DNA of 64,000 bases from Symsagittifera roscoffensis (lineage: Eukaryota; Xenacoelomorpha; Acoela; Convolutidae), in contig NC_087070.1 of the NCBI RefSeq assembly GCF_963678635.1, forward strand, positions 43,754,988 through 43,818,987, given 5' to 3'. The translations under genes and the position numbers were made by a program. The notes under the pieces were generated by a model, which saw only the letters and a list, made by a program, of their open reading frames with translations, ran no database searches and had not been told where the DNA came from. Within the stretch, counting starts at the first letter, position 1; each line of letters begins with the position of its first letter. Positions 1-11,500 of this stretch are shown here, piece by piece.

Positions 1-120
1 TATCCCAGCGGAATTGAAAATTTACCCATTGATCCATTTTTCTCAAATTGGGTTAATTTCATCACAAAAGCACCACTTATAATGTTCTTGAATTTTAAAG
101 AGCTTTAAAGGCACATGTAT
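1..120 (+). repeat. fragment of dispersed repeat family RB
   Basis: The window opens inside a copy of a dispersed AT-rich repeat recognisable by the words CCCAGCGGAAT, ATTGATCCATTTTTCTC and AATTGGGTTAA followed by a stretch about local AAAGAGCTTTAA. The same word order recurs near 7.7, 11.7, 13.2, 16.5, 19.6, 21.3 and 58.0 kb. No coding capacity is visible in any copy, so it is probably an old non-autonomous element. From here to the kinase exon at 842 I see no other exon; the kinase gene's upstream intron should cover this stretch. Confidence 0.55.
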
Positions 121-841
121 TTGCAGCATTATAGAGAAAACATATTTTTTCTCCGTATCCTGAGTTCCTTGAGACTTCCAATTATGATGATGAAAATTAG
201 CTTTGATCTGTTCTGTTTCCAAAGTGGTGGTGTTATTTGGTTCAAACAGTTCATAGTCCAATGACACTGGTCCAAAGTTGAGTCAATACGGGCTTGAATT
301 GCAGTACGTCATCTTTTAACTTCTAGAAATGGAGCATTGTCATAGCCTCTTTTGACAATTTCACATACATATACATAAAATCTTCACTTGGAGTTCATTT
401 TTGAAAAGACTCTATTCTTTTTGTAGAAATTTATTCGAGTTTGCCAATATTTAATTATTTGCTGTTGTTTTTTGAACGAGCTGTGTTATTATCTTTACCA
501 AGTTCCAATCCTCTTGTCTCGTCTCAACCTCGCAAATAGTTTGTAATTTCTTAGCATTAGAAACTGAAAAATTGATTTTTTTAAATTGAAATGCTATCAA
601 CATAGCTCTAAATTTGCAACATTTTCTTTTCTAACCTTAGCTTATTCTAACTTCGAAGAGTCATTTTTTTCTGACCATTTGTCTAAACACCAAACTGGTA
701 TATTACATAAACTCTTGTACCAAGCTAGTCTAAAAGATCAAGAGCGAGATTCAAAAGGGCTGTCTAGTATTGATGATTTAGACGAGATAAGATGATGCAA
801 AGTGAAAATTACTTAGAGCAATATGGTTGTTTTGTTTTTAG

Positions 842-989
842 ATTCACAATTGACAGACCGGAGTTTGAAGATGTGTCGCCGGCAGCGAAGGATCTTCTGC
901 TGCACCTGATGGAAATGGACCCCTGTGAGAGGTACACTGCAGAACAGGCACTCAGACACGAATACTTCCTCACTTTCAATTCACAGGAG
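842..989 (+). CDS. PHKG: PHKG penultimate coding exon (end of kinase domain)
   Basis: The first base completes a codon from the missing upstream exon, so the upstream intron is phase 2. The exon covers kinase subdomains X-XI. The reading frame stays open past the donor to a stop at 1200-1202 and would encode an Asn-rich tail, so intron retention could give a shorter isoform without the calmodulin-binding tail. The conserved tail in the 2303 exon argues that splicing at 989 is the main form. Confidence 0.85.
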
Positions 990-2638
990 GTAAACAACAA
1001 CAACACAATCAACAACAACAACATCACTACCACCATTGAACATAACACTAACCATGAAAACAGCAACCATGAAATCAACACCAGCATTGCTATTGAAATT
1101 AACAGTAATAGTGTCGGAGATTTCGAAATAATGTCAGATGATGCTGAAGAAATGCCCTCAATTGAATCCTGTGGCTATTTAAAGAATGGTCCGAGAGAAT
1201 GAGTTTCCGTAGTTGGAATGTTCCGACACCTTTAAAATTTTTAGGAAAAAAAAACTAATTGAAATCTAAAGTTTAATGTGCTGCTTTCTCTGTCTTGTCT
1301 CAAACTCAATGTCTTATCTTAGTTGGTTCTTTAAAACAATATCATTTATTTTATTTTAAGTCAAAAATCACCTAAAGTAAATACGCTTTAATATGACATC
1401 CCTTGTATTTTTGAGTCCAGTTTTTGCGATGATACTTTTGTACCATAAAAATTGTTTTTGTTTTTAAATTTCTGCATTGTGTTTGTAATTTGTCTTGTTG
1501 TTTGTAATTTGTCTGTTTAATTTTGGTGCTGCCCAAAAATTTTTTGGTTTTCGATAGTTGTAATAATGTTATTTCAGTTATTTAGCAATAAATAACAACT
1601 GTGAATTCTTCCAATTTTGCTCCAAAAAGGTAGTTATTTGAATACCAACTATAGTTCATTTAAAAACTGAACTATTTAGTCTAATCCATGTAAACATCAA
1701 ATGTAGCTTCGGCTATGTTACTTTAAGTATGGCAAAGTCGTTAAGTGGATAGTGTCATGTAACAAATGTTTCAAGGATGTAGCTTTTAGCATGTGTGTCG
1801 ATTACCATGCAATACTTGCTTTAAATATTTATTCAGCTTGATGGCGTGTTTAAGCTTAGTTTTTCGATTAAACTCAATTGAGCATCTGAATAATTAAACA
1901 ATTTCAAATGGACTTATTTTGTCTTTGGCTACTTGCACGCCATTTGTCGAAGAGTTTTTGAACTCAGTGTAAAATTTCAAAATATACTATATCCGGCCAA
2001 CTAATCGATAGACATGCTTCTAGGCTACCTTTCCAATACTTGCTGAAGCTATTATCTAAGTTATTGTTAATCTATCATTAAGGGCATAAATAAGAAGGAT
2101 CTAATGACCCAAAATTATGCTGGCCAATCATAGTTCAGTAATCAAAAATTCAAAAAAAAAAATAAGAGTGAAAATTGAGCAGTTTGTGCAGTTAAAAAAA
2201 CGTCAATTGGTTCGAAATTTTAGTGTCATTGGTCTGTTCTTATCGTGAGAGTCGCAACCTATTAAATACAGCTTCTAAATAATAGATTTTTTTGATTTTC
2301 AGGTGAGAGAAGAGGAGCAGAAAAATCCTTTCAACCCTAGAAAAAAATTGAGAGCCTCTTTTCTTTTCGTTCTTGGGCTTATAAGATTAAAACGACAAGT
2401 TGCTCTGAAGCCAGCTACTCCTGGTCTAATGTGTACGTCGCCATACAGTGTCAAATCAGTTAGAAGACAGATCGACGCTTGTGCTTTTAACATTTACGGC
2501 CACTGGGTGAAAAAGGGAGAAAACCAGAATAGAGCCGCTCTTTTCCAAAACACAATGTACCAGTATTCGGCCAGAGCTGCAGATTTCGACATCGGCTCAA
2601 GTCACAGTCATGAACATGGGTGGTTGCCAAGCCTGTAG
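842..2638 (+). CDS. PHKG: phosphorylase b kinase gamma catalytic subunit, last two coding exons (partial)
   Basis: This is the C-terminal part of the catalytic subunit of phosphorylase kinase, which activates glycogen phosphorylase in the cytosol under Ca2+/calmodulin and cAMP control. Exon 842-989 follows a TTTTTAG acceptor and encodes the end of a CaMK-type kinase domain (DRPEFEDVSPAAKDLL, then DPCERYTAEQALRHEYF). A GAG|GTAAAC donor at 989/990 and a TTTTCAG acceptor at 2301-2302 join it in phase 0 to exon 2303-2638. That exon encodes a basic segment (NPRKKLRASFLFVLGLIRLKR) and then RQIDACAFNIYGHWVKKG plus QNRAALF, a near match to the calmodulin-binding tail of animal PHKG proteins. The 1313 nt intron is 990-2302. 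Upstream exons (kinase N-lobe, catalytic and activation loops) lie outside the window. The family assignment rests on the tail motif, which I recognise confidently. Confidence 0.88.
2303..2638 (+). CDS. PHKG: PHKG terminal coding exon (calmodulin-binding tail)
   Basis: The exon encodes 111 residues and a stop. It carries the PHKG-specific regulatory tail, with VREEEQ in phase with the upstream SQE and then IDACAFNIYGHWVKKG. The protein ends with a His/Ser-rich tip (GSSHSHEHGW). No second frame of comparable quality overlaps it. Confidence 0.87.
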   Translation: MREEEQKNPFNPRKKLRASFLFVLGLIRLKRQVALKPATPGLMCTSPYSVKSVRRQIDACAFNIYGHWVKKGENQNRAALFQNTMYQYSARAADFDIGSSHSHEHGWLPSL

Positions 2639-3111
2639 TTTTCTTCAGTGATAATTGAAAAGCATTTATTCGTTCCGTAGTTGGTTATAGGTGACATTTT
2701 GTCACTTGATTTTAAGTTATTGAATTAAAATCTTTATATTTTAGCATGTTCCATTGAAATTTTTTTCTAATAGATGAAAGATCCGAGAATATTCAATGAA
2801 AATTAGCGAAAATTGCAGTATAAACAGACGGTTTGAATGCTTATCAGTCCTTACTTGTTGAATTGTGTAAAACTGCTTTTGCAGTGTTAGTAATTTGAAG
2901 CATTTTGTTGCCGTATGCGATGTTGTATTTTTTACAGCTAGCTTCAATTTGAAGGTGCTCTCAATTTAGATGGCTGATAATTTTTTGAAAGAATTAGTAA
3001 GTTTTATTTTGTGAGAGTTAGTAAAATTGAAGTCTCTTAAATTTCGTTATTCATTTCAATTCAATTGCCAGTTTATTTTCCTTTATCAGTTTATATGTAT
3101 TAGAATTCGAG

Positions 3112-3117
3112 AATAAA
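3112..3117 (+). terminator. candidate poly(A) signal of the PHKG gene
   Basis: A canonical AATAAA lies about 475 nt downstream of the PHKG stop codon. Nothing between 2639 and this point looks coding, so 2639 to about 3140 is taken as 3' UTR. This is an inference; no transcript end is known. Confidence 0.45.
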
Positions 3118-3119
3118 AT

Positions 3120-4430
3120 GTCTTGTTTTAATCTTTTTACCATCTTAATACATTAGTGCTAGTAAATGTCTTGTAATCAGAAACTAGACTTTTTTCTCGT
3201 AAACAGCTTTTCCTACAAATTTTCAACTGATTTATTATTGAACCTTAACAACTCTCATGTTAGTTCCTACTTGGCCTAGAAGTAGCGCTCACTCGCTCAA
3301 TGTTGTTTGCACTCAAATTTGTATTCAAATTTTCAGAATAACTAGCAGATTAAACATATCTAGTGACCAGTTATCTCGAATTTGGCTGGTGTCATGAAAA
3401 ACATGTGTCTATCATAAAAGATTAGTGAATTTCAGGGATGTTTTTGTTATGTATTTTTTGCTACCAACTTCGTAAGTTGAATAGGTATTCAAATATTTAC
3501 CCTTGCGAATAGCAAGGGTATTGCAACCGGGTACTAGACTTTTTCTTACCCGTAAACAACTTTGTTCACAGGAATCATCTGAACTCATCTCCTGGTGTTA
3601 CCTTGGTTCATAATGAATTAAAAATTCTCAGCATCTCCGGCACACTTAGCCTTTTAACGAATTCTCCTGGGACGATAAAGATCCCGGGTTTCAATCTGTT
3701 CAAGCTGTTTCACAAATGGTATTTTTCGTTAAAAAATGTCAGCCTATTATTTGTCTGCTTAAGTTTTGCCGGGTCAGTTTTTTTTTGGCTTATTAACTTT
3801 ATTTTATAGTTCAATACAGTTTATAGTTTAAAGTTTTTCATGACAACAATTTTGTTTTCGGTTCTACGGGAATTGACGCAAGCATTGTCGGCGCAGTTGC
3901 TGCTTCATATTCGTTTATGAATTTTCATTAATCATCGTTGATTGTGTGTCTGTACGTGTTTTCCACAAAGAAAATAATTTCAGACAACATTTTGGAAGTT
4001 GCGCTTCTATATATGAAAGTGTTCAGTCATATTTGGTTGTATAAGGAATTGTCTCAGTCCATAGACAAAATTAGCTAGTGTGAAATTGTTACCGAAAAAT
4101 ATAATTTCAGGGCGAAACCGTGCTTCATTTCAGAATAATAGTGAAAAAAGTATACATCATTAATATACGTGAAATGCAAGTTTCAGTTTTTGGTTGAAAA
4201 TTGTTTAAAAATCCTGGTTTTTTAGTTTTATGACATTCCCTGGCAGTTCGATGAACCTAGTTAGGGTTTTGGTTTTCAAATCAAAATTCTAAATTATCAA
4301 ACCTTGAATGTCAAATTAATAGAAGTCCTGAGCATTTAGTTTTGAGACATTTCATTGAAAATTGGTGAAATTGAATATGGTTTGATTTTCAAACCAAAGT
4401 TCCCAAACCCTTGGCGAAAGGAATGGACAT
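3120..4430. other. intergenic stretch, no gene recognised
   Basis: The stretch is AT-rich with only short open frames. A small partial repeat is seen: ACTAGACTTTTT with CGTAAACA following occurs near 3185 and 3533. A short open frame at 3603-3809 has a hydrophobic end but no recognisable similarity. It is probably decayed intergenic sequence. Confidence 0.4.
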
Positions 4431-4439
4431 TGTGGAATA

Positions 4440-5560
4440 GAACACAGCAGCAGAATTTTACAACAGACTTCACTCAAGTCTCTACTCATTTCAACTTCTG
4501 AAAACAATTAACCAACAGTGCTTATCATGCTCTCGACTACGTCAAGAACCAATTACGCCTCTTATGACCGACTTGACTCTTGTCAGCTTACCAGTATGGG
4601 ACAACAACTACCACTGCATCGGAAGAGCAGCTGACTTCATTGGACCCTTCGCAACGAAGAACAACGGAATGTATTCAAAAAGATATGTTTTTCTCTTCAC
4701 CTGCCTTGTTATCGAGCAGTACATGCTGAAATCTGCAGCTTCATTAACCCCGACTGGTCTCTTCTAGCTTTTCAACGTTGCATCTACCAACATGTAAAAC
4801 TCAATCATATACAATCGGAAAACGGAAAATGGTCAGTTGGAGCCAACTGTGAACTCGCAACTTCTCCAGCAATCATCAGAACGAACTTCTTGAATTCAAA
4901 TGGAAAATCAACCCACCCGCCGCACATCACTTCGGAGGATTTGGTGAAAAGGTGGTAGAGATCTTCAAGGAAACCTTCAAGTTAATTGGATCACGCAGAA
5001 GAAACTTTGAATACATTCGCGTGCGAAGTAGAAGCAGTCTTGAACTCTCGTCCCTTATAAACGTGTCATCTGACCCAACGGATTCGGAGTCTATCACAAC
5101 AAAAAATTTCATGCGTGGACGACCAGCTGTGAACCTGTCACCTTCACAGTTTCAGGCACGTCATGCTACGAACTCGACGTCATGGAAACAGGCTCAAACC
5201 CGCACCCGGCAACTCTGGAAACGACTAACACGAGAGTACCTGCCGACACTCTGTCACCGACCAGAATGCACAAAGCCCGCTGATAACCTCAAAACAGGAG
5301 ACCCAGTCTGGGTTCTTGAACGCATCGCGCCTCGAGGCCTTAGCTCTCTGGGACGGAACCGAATCAGATGGAATAGTAATAGTCAGATCGTTTGAAGTGG
5401 AGGCTATTTATGGAAGAATCACCAGACTCGCTAGAGAATTCATGTTACTTTTAGAGACTGGCTCAGCAGAAACCCGCTCCAATTGACGGCGATTTCATCA
5501 ATGCCAATAGGACAACTGATTCCGAACACGGCTACACCTGGACATCGACTATATCTCTTC
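4440..5560 (+). pseudogene. decayed BEL/Pao retrotransposon integrase
   Basis: The sequence encodes a broken integrase of the BEL/Pao LTR-retrotransposon class. Readable pieces in order are a zinc-binding remnant (QQCLSCSRLRQEPITPLM, 4534-4587), the core start (ADFIGPF, then KRYVFLFTCL, 4632-4710), the second catalytic region read as SENGKW, then VGANCEL (about 4818-4860), the hallmark KWKINPPAAHHFGGFGEKV (about 4897-4955), and the C-terminal region (VSSDPTDSESITTKNF, GRPAVNLSP, WKRLTREYLPTL, LKTGDPVWVLE, then PRG) up to about 5340. After about 5360 the match continues in another frame (DGIVIVRSFEVEAIYGRITR). At least three frame changes and several stops are present. The second catalytic Asp (normally SDNG) is Glu here. 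No LTRs, protease or RT were found nearby, so it is an isolated relic. Confidence 0.8.
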
Positions 5561-7679
5561 CGAGTTCAAAACCTTCTTATGAGCTCGGTCGTGTTCTCAC
5601 GAAGTCAAAACCTTGATAACTTAGACAGCAACTTGTTTAGTGATTTTTAATCTCTAAACAATGTTCATTTTTTAAATTGAATCTTAACAATTTCGATTGA
5701 AAAGCGCATTGTTGTTACTCGTTGAGTCTTGTCATTCAGTTGAGTAGTTTTTCTGTATTGATATCGGTTTTCGGGTATCATGAAGAGATGCATGTTTGGT
5801 ATTGAATTATACACACAATTATAAGAATCTCAAGTTCACGCTCTGATCTTTTATAAGATATTCTAGGTTTCTAAAAAGATTTACTGTCCACCACACTCCG
5901 TTACTGCGCCCCATCTCTTACTTAGTTCTCTTGTCTCTAAGATGTTTTTAATCTCAAATTGCCTTTAGAGAACTAGCCCGGGACAAGATTCACAAGATCA
6001 GCTTTTCCATTTTCGATAAAAATATTTATTTGGTTGGCATCTCATTTGTCGTTTATTTCAAGATGATTGCAATTTAAGACACCACTGTTTAGAATTGCGA
6101 ATTCAAACATTAAGTTTGAGGTTTCCGATACCTTCAATTTGTGATATGTTTTGCTATATATTTTTTTGGTAAGGATGCACCTCAAAACCTCAGTTGTGTG
6201 AATGAGTAAGTTTTTCTAATGCCAAAGTTCTGTCAAGTTTTTTATAAAAAGGAATTTTTGCAAAGCTGGAAATAGTTTCCGTTTTATAATACATTCGAAA
6301 TAGTTGTCTCGCCTTTGATAAAAAAAACCGAAACCTTAAGTTGTCTTGCTTGCAGTATGATGCCTTGTTTATGAGTAAGCTGATGCTACAGTTAATGAAG
6401 TATATTCGAGAGCCTTTTTTCCGTGATAAAGATATACGAAGTCTTTTTTCAGAAGCAGCTTGAGCTTCATTATGACCGGTACTAATTAGTAGTTTTTAAA
6501 CAATATTTCACATTAACTTGAAGTACAACCATGGCTATGTGATGAATTTTTGATTGCATGTTGCAACAGAATCGATAATTTTTTTTAAAAGCTTTATTAG
6601 TGTCGTCATTAAGTGTTCAATGAATATCGATGATTTGTTCAGCAAAATGTTTTTGAAGTAGTCGCTTGGTAGGTTAACTTAAACGTTAGTTAGTTTTCGA
6701 TGGAGTCCTCGGAACTGCATAGGCTCATTTTAAGAATAACGTTTTTTAGCTGATAGACTTTAAAGACTAAAGTATTTACGAATTGTGATAACTTGAAACG
6801 GATGAAAATGCTGCGCGTTGATAAACCCTAACCGACTTGTTTCAGATAAAATGGGAAAAATGTTAATTGATCGTCTCTAATCCCCCGCTAAGCGCTTGCT
6901 TGGCTCTCTCAACTTCAAAATGTAAGTTTCATTTTCTTGCACTTAACTTTTTTGCGCTCATGAAGTTATGAAAAATACTGAAAGTTATGAGCAACTCATT
7001 TGAAATTAATGGTAGATTTAAGACACGCTGTCGATGAACGAAGTGAATACTTTTATATAGGCGATGTTAGATTCTTTTCTTTACAACTTGATTTAAAAAA
7101 CATGTTAGAAGAAGAATTAGATCTACTTAACAATCCCCCTATTGGAATTTGACCTACTTAATAATCTCTCCCGACCTTTGCCTTTTCAGAATGTTTTTTT
7201 TTTTAATTTTATCTTTTCAAATTTTTTACTAATTAAACATTTTTCTTATCTTTTCTCATCGTAATGGTATTTGCTATACCTTTAGTTACATTTAGTCAGG
7301 TTTTCAATGTTTTTTCAAGCCAGAAAAATAATAATTATTTTAAAATGGTCGTCAAAGTTCACTTTTTGAAAAATTCAAAAGGGGGGATTGTTAAGTAGAT
7401 TTCTCTTGCATAAATAACACGAATTTCACAGAAAATGTGACACTCACTTATTGCAACTAATGAAATATAAAATGAAGTAACAATTAAAATTCAGCGAGGA
7501 TAGGCAAAAGGTTATAGCTTTTAACAAATTAATGGGACGAAGTATTAATTTTATGACCTTAAGACAGTGAAAAAAAGTTAAATTTCCAACCGAAATTTCA
7601 AAATTGCATTTGAGTTGTCAAAAGAGCAAACCAACTTGAATCTACTAAAAAGTGTCCAAAAATGCCTATTTAGATGAAC

Positions 7680-8030
7680 GTAGTTCGCGGTTTGACTTTC
7701 GATTTCTTTTCAAATTCAGTTTATTTCCTTTGTTAAAATCAAGACAAACTTCACTATTGATCGATCGTGTGAAGGTCACAAAAAATGTGATTGACGTCTA
7801 GTTTCGAAAATGGAATTTAGTTATCTGATTTCCTAGCAATATAATAATTTTACCTATTGGTTTAATTAGATAAAAAAGTCAATCATAAATTAATCTAGAA
7901 ATTCAAAGAGCGTTAAGGCCATTTTTTTCTCGGAAGTGCGAAAATTGAGATTTTTTTTTTCGAAAAATGAGTCAGTATTTTTTTTCTGATTACTTGCGTT
8001 CATTGACTCTTTTCCAACTCTGTTTTTTTT
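7680..8030 (+). repeat. dispersed repeat family RB
   Basis: This shares ordered words with the other RB copies: a TTTATTTCCTTTGTTAAAA start, AAGGTCACAAAAAATGTGA, GTTTCGAAAATGGAAT, then TAGAAATTCAAAGAGC and CATTGACTCTTTTCCA. The closest relatives are at 19540-19760 and 21230-21460. No open frame is shared among the copies. Confidence 0.6.
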
Positions 8031-8132
8031 AATTCACCTCCTGCATAGAAAAAAGGGGCTTTATCATGATTTGGGACAGCTCAGAAAATCAATTTCCCCT
8101 GAGAACCCCCCAGCCCCTAGAGAAAAACGCTA

Positions 8133-8141
8133 GAACCGCCC
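8133..8141 (-). mobile_element. hAT-type terminal motif (CAGGGGCGG on minus strand)
   Basis: CCGCCCCTG on the plus strand reads CAGGGGCGG then TTCTAGCG on the minus strand, the start typical of hAT-derived MITEs. Other starts of this kind occur at 32152, 62791 and 63067. The other end of this copy was not located with confidence. Confidence 0.4.
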
Positions 8142-8254
8142 CTGCTCCAAGGCATGTTTTTAGTCTCCTTCAGTTTTAGTCTCCTCTGCCTTTTGCCTCT
8201 GTTGTTTTCAAAGGAAGTTACGTAATGCTGATGATGTTTTAATATTGTTTCCAG

Positions 8255-8388
8255 GAATTGTGTGAAAATGACCTGCTCCAGCCTAAATGGCTTCAAATCT
8301 GCCAGATTTTGCGTCAGCAATTACCACCTAAACAATTTTACCGCGAATAAAGAGCTTCACAACAAATTTGAACAATTGTGTCTGAAAA
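8255..8388 (+). promoter_or_regulatory. ATF4: 5' UTR part of ATF4-like exon
   Basis: The exon begins after a TTGTTTCCAG acceptor at 8254. Only 13 nt of leader precede the uORF start at 8268, so further leader sequence must come from an unseen upstream exon. In known ATF4 mRNAs a very short first uORF lies upstream of the inhibitory one; if present here it would be in that missing exon. Confidence 0.6.
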
Positions 8389-8507
8389 ATGGACCAAGTG
8401 CCTACCGAGTACATCATGGTCTACCCGCCGGCGCCTCGCGTGACGAACCCCCACCTGGTGGAACGCGTCTCGCAACGCACGATTGTAACATCACCTGCGA
8501 TCAGTAA
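8268..8507 (+). CDS. inhibitory upstream ORF overlapping the ATF4-like start
   Basis: This is a 79-codon ORF (MTCSSLNGFKSARFC start, HDCNITCDQ end, stop TAA) whose ATG has A at -3. It runs through the main ATG at 8389 in a different frame and ends 119 nt inside the main coding region. The layout matches the second uORF of ATF4 mRNAs in animals: ribosomes that translate it bypass the main start, and eIF2alpha phosphorylation lets them skip it. Its encoded peptide is not recognised and is probably not functional in itself. The family behaviour is known; its use here is inferred from position. Confidence 0.72.
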   Translation: MTCSSLNGFKSARFCVSNYHLNNFTANKELHNKFEQLCLKNGPSAYRVHHGLPAGASRDEPPPGGTRLATHDCNITCDQ

Positions 8508-8599
8508 CAACACTCTAATTTTCACTCCAATTCACAATACGGCGGAAGTAGACACTCTGACAAACGGAGTATTGGTGCAATGCTCAGAATTAGTTGATG
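8389..8599 (+). CDS. ATF4: ATF4-like coding exon 1
   Basis: The exon starts at an ATG in strong context (AAAAATGG) and encodes 70 residues beginning MDQVPTEYIMVYPPAPRV. The donor is G|GTGGGT, phase 1. Without splicing the frame would end at 8647-8649 after only 86 codons. The first 119 nt are shared with the overlapping uORF in another frame. Confidence 0.8.
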
Positions 8600-11500
8600 G
8601 TGGGTATTCTTTAAACGAGGATTTAGATGAGTTGTTTAAAACAAAATGAGTTTAATAAGTTTTTCACCACTTTCTCCCTGCGAATTCAGCCCTCGAACGG
8701 TCTTTACGCTTGCAATTAGTAAGCGTTATGTAGACTTTTTTCGGGTTAACAATTAGTTTAACAAAAGGACTTGAATCATTTCCAAGAGTGATTACCTCTT
8801 TGACCTGTAGAGAAATGATCACCGTTGTATTCGAAATTTGTTTTTTTTTTTAATGTTGGTTATAACTTTACCAATCCCAATTTGTAAAATTTCAATTTTT
8901 TTTGCTTAAAGGTTTATTTTTAGCGGTTTCGGCTTAAGTTAGATTGGTTTATTCTCATGTTTCAATGTTTGGAAGGCGAGTATATAATTCTATTGTGTTT
9001 CAGCCTGACCTATATCTTCACTTTTTTTTCCGATTTAGTGGCTTTCGTCGTTTTTTTTTTCGGTTAGCTGCCGTGTTGTTTTTGTGTTGCATCGTAGGGG
9101 GTGCGAAGCTCCGCATCGCCTCTGTGTCTACTGTATCACTGTTGTCAAAAATTTCGCAATTTGCCGAACTAATAAAAGGGTTTAAAAAATGGCGAGGAGA
9201 GAGAATTTGAATAAATCAAAAAATTCTCTGCTTGTTGAAGTGCTAAGGATTTTTTATTTTTCAAATTGTTTTTTTTCTGTTTTAAGCTCTTTCTATTGTT
9301 GTGAATAGTCAAAAACAAAATGTTTAATTTTTTAGGTAATATTCACTTTCTAACAGAGGTAACGACTCTACCCATTTTGCAATCAACCACGAGTTTCTCA
9401 GACTTCCTTTCAAATACCTCAGATACCTCTGCAGTATTAGTCCCATCCGAGCCAATTATTCCAAATCTATACCTAAATGAGTCATCGTACGAAAATCCTG
9501 ACCCAATAGTAACAAATGCATACCAAAATGATGACAATCTTGTCAACCCATGTGCTGATTTCGACCTTGAAGTTATGTTGGGATCTCCACGCATTGAAGA
9601 TCAATTCAATTTTAAGGCACAGCCAATGCTTGGAGTACCAAATATATGCACTGAATCCATGGAAAACTATGTTTATAATAGAAACAGTAATAATTTTCTA
9701 CAGCAAATCTCCCCTAGTAGTGGTCTAAATGTCCCAAGCCACGCGATCGGAACAGATTCTAATAATAATGTAAATAACAGCAATATATCAACTGCGCAGA
9801 CTGATGCTATCAACAGCAACAACAACAGTAGCAACCATCATGTCTCAAATTCTGTCTCTGAATTGACGAGTCCTTCTGGTCTGAGCGAGCGAAGCAGTTT
9901 GTTCGATGATGTTGAGAAAAGTTTGACTCCCGGTAAGTTGCTGCTTGTGGTAAAAAGTAGACAGATCATCAAGTAGACCCGTCATAAGCCAATCAGAGCG
10001 AGGAAAGAAAGTATTTGTCAATATATCTCAATTTTGATTGGCTCACGAATTGTGTACTTTATGAAATGTCTAATTTTTGACCGACCTCCGTTGCTTTTAG
10101 TTCGACGTCGAATTGTATCAGGAACATAACTGCGTGTCAAAAAAAAATGGACTTTTTTTATATGGTAACTTGGTGATATAAAAACAATACAGTAAAAAAA
10201 AAGCCGAAAATAAAAAGTAGTTACATAATTGTTATCTAATAATTACGTAAAAGCAACGAAAAATTAGTGTTTTTCAAGACAGAAGTAATTTTCGGCTCTT
10301 TGTTATATTTTACTCATTTTCGGCTCTTTGTTATATTCTACTCATTTTCGGCTGTTTAATACTTCTGCTAGTTCCTTTACACACGTTCAATTAGTGGCGA
10401 ATGAGTGAAGCCTGAAAAACAAAAACATAACTTTCCGAAGTCTGGCTGAGGCACTGGTAATTTTGCAATCTCAATTTCATACAAATTAACAATAATAGCC
10501 GTCTGCTTTGCAAGTAGCACAGAATATTACGACCTGATTGAAGAAAAAGTTTATAATTATAAAGCATTTTAGAAACCGCAAAAAAATCGGTACAAAATTT
10601 TGCAAAAAATCAGCCTCTAATTTTTGTCTAATTTTGTGCCTAATTTAGTCTGAAAAACAAAAAAGATCAGACTGAGACAATTTTTTCAAGTTTTTTATGA
10701 TCAAGTTCACGACAAATATGGCTTTACTATGATACCACGTTTGAGTTATACGAATTTTCTGCAGTGTAATCCAAATTGAATTGAAAAAAGCGTAAACAAA
10801 CTGATCTTCTTTCTACTCTTCCAGAACAATGATTATAGTCGGAATAAGCATATGAATTGAACAATACAGGAATCTGATTGGCTGAAAAGCGATACGAAGC
10901 GTAATTTTGAAATAAGCACTCTAAATTGGTTTTTTTTCCAACCAATTTAAATAAAATATTTGATAAAGTTTTGAAAACAAAGGTGCTTGAAATTGTGCTG
11001 TAAAAATAACAGTTTTTGTTTAGCAAATGTTGCAATAAAATAACCAGATGGAAATATTGTTTGCTCAACTTTGATTAGGTTATCTTCTTACTGCTATGTA
11101 ACAGCTATAAATGTATCTGAAACCTTCTTCAGAATTCTCAGATGAAGTTTCGCAAAGAGTAATAGTCTGCTTTGTAAAAGTTTATTTTTTTCCAATACAC
11201 AATGATTAAAAAAAACAAGGAGACACAATGAGAAGACAAGAAGAAAACAAGAATAGCCGGTTACTGGGTACGTTTTGTATTTTTTTCTGAGTGGTGTGAT
11301 AAAAGGATCTGAACCAAACACTAGAGACTAGGCATTTTCGGCATTCATAGTAAAAATAAGCTCATTGGACAGTTTTTTGGACAGTAAGTTCATTTTAAAA
11401 AACAAGTCATTTTTTTTCAGTTTCTTTGAGCTCATTGAATCTTTTCCAACTGTCCTTGGCTATCTTTAAAGATTTCTCAGCAAAAAGAGTTTACCTATTG

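Larger units (their letters stand above)
5570..8254. other. intergenic/5' region of the ATF4-like gene, repeat-rich
   Basis: No coding exon is recognised. The promoter and first non-coding exon of the ATF4-like gene probably lie here, because the exon at 8255 starts at a splice acceptor. About 7680-8010 matches the dispersed RB repeat. At 8100-8141 there is a GC-rich end reading CGCTAGAACCGCCCCTG, the reverse complement of a hAT-type terminus. Confidence 0.4.

Noticed and set aside
586-795. Upstream open frame as a kinase exon
   Set aside because: It has no kinase motifs and does not join in phase to the 842 exon with a recognisable donor.
9060-9180. SINE 3' end similarity (GCGAAGCTCC, GCCTCTGTG words)
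   Set aside because: Only about 25 bp resemble the SINE body and no head is present. This is too short to call.
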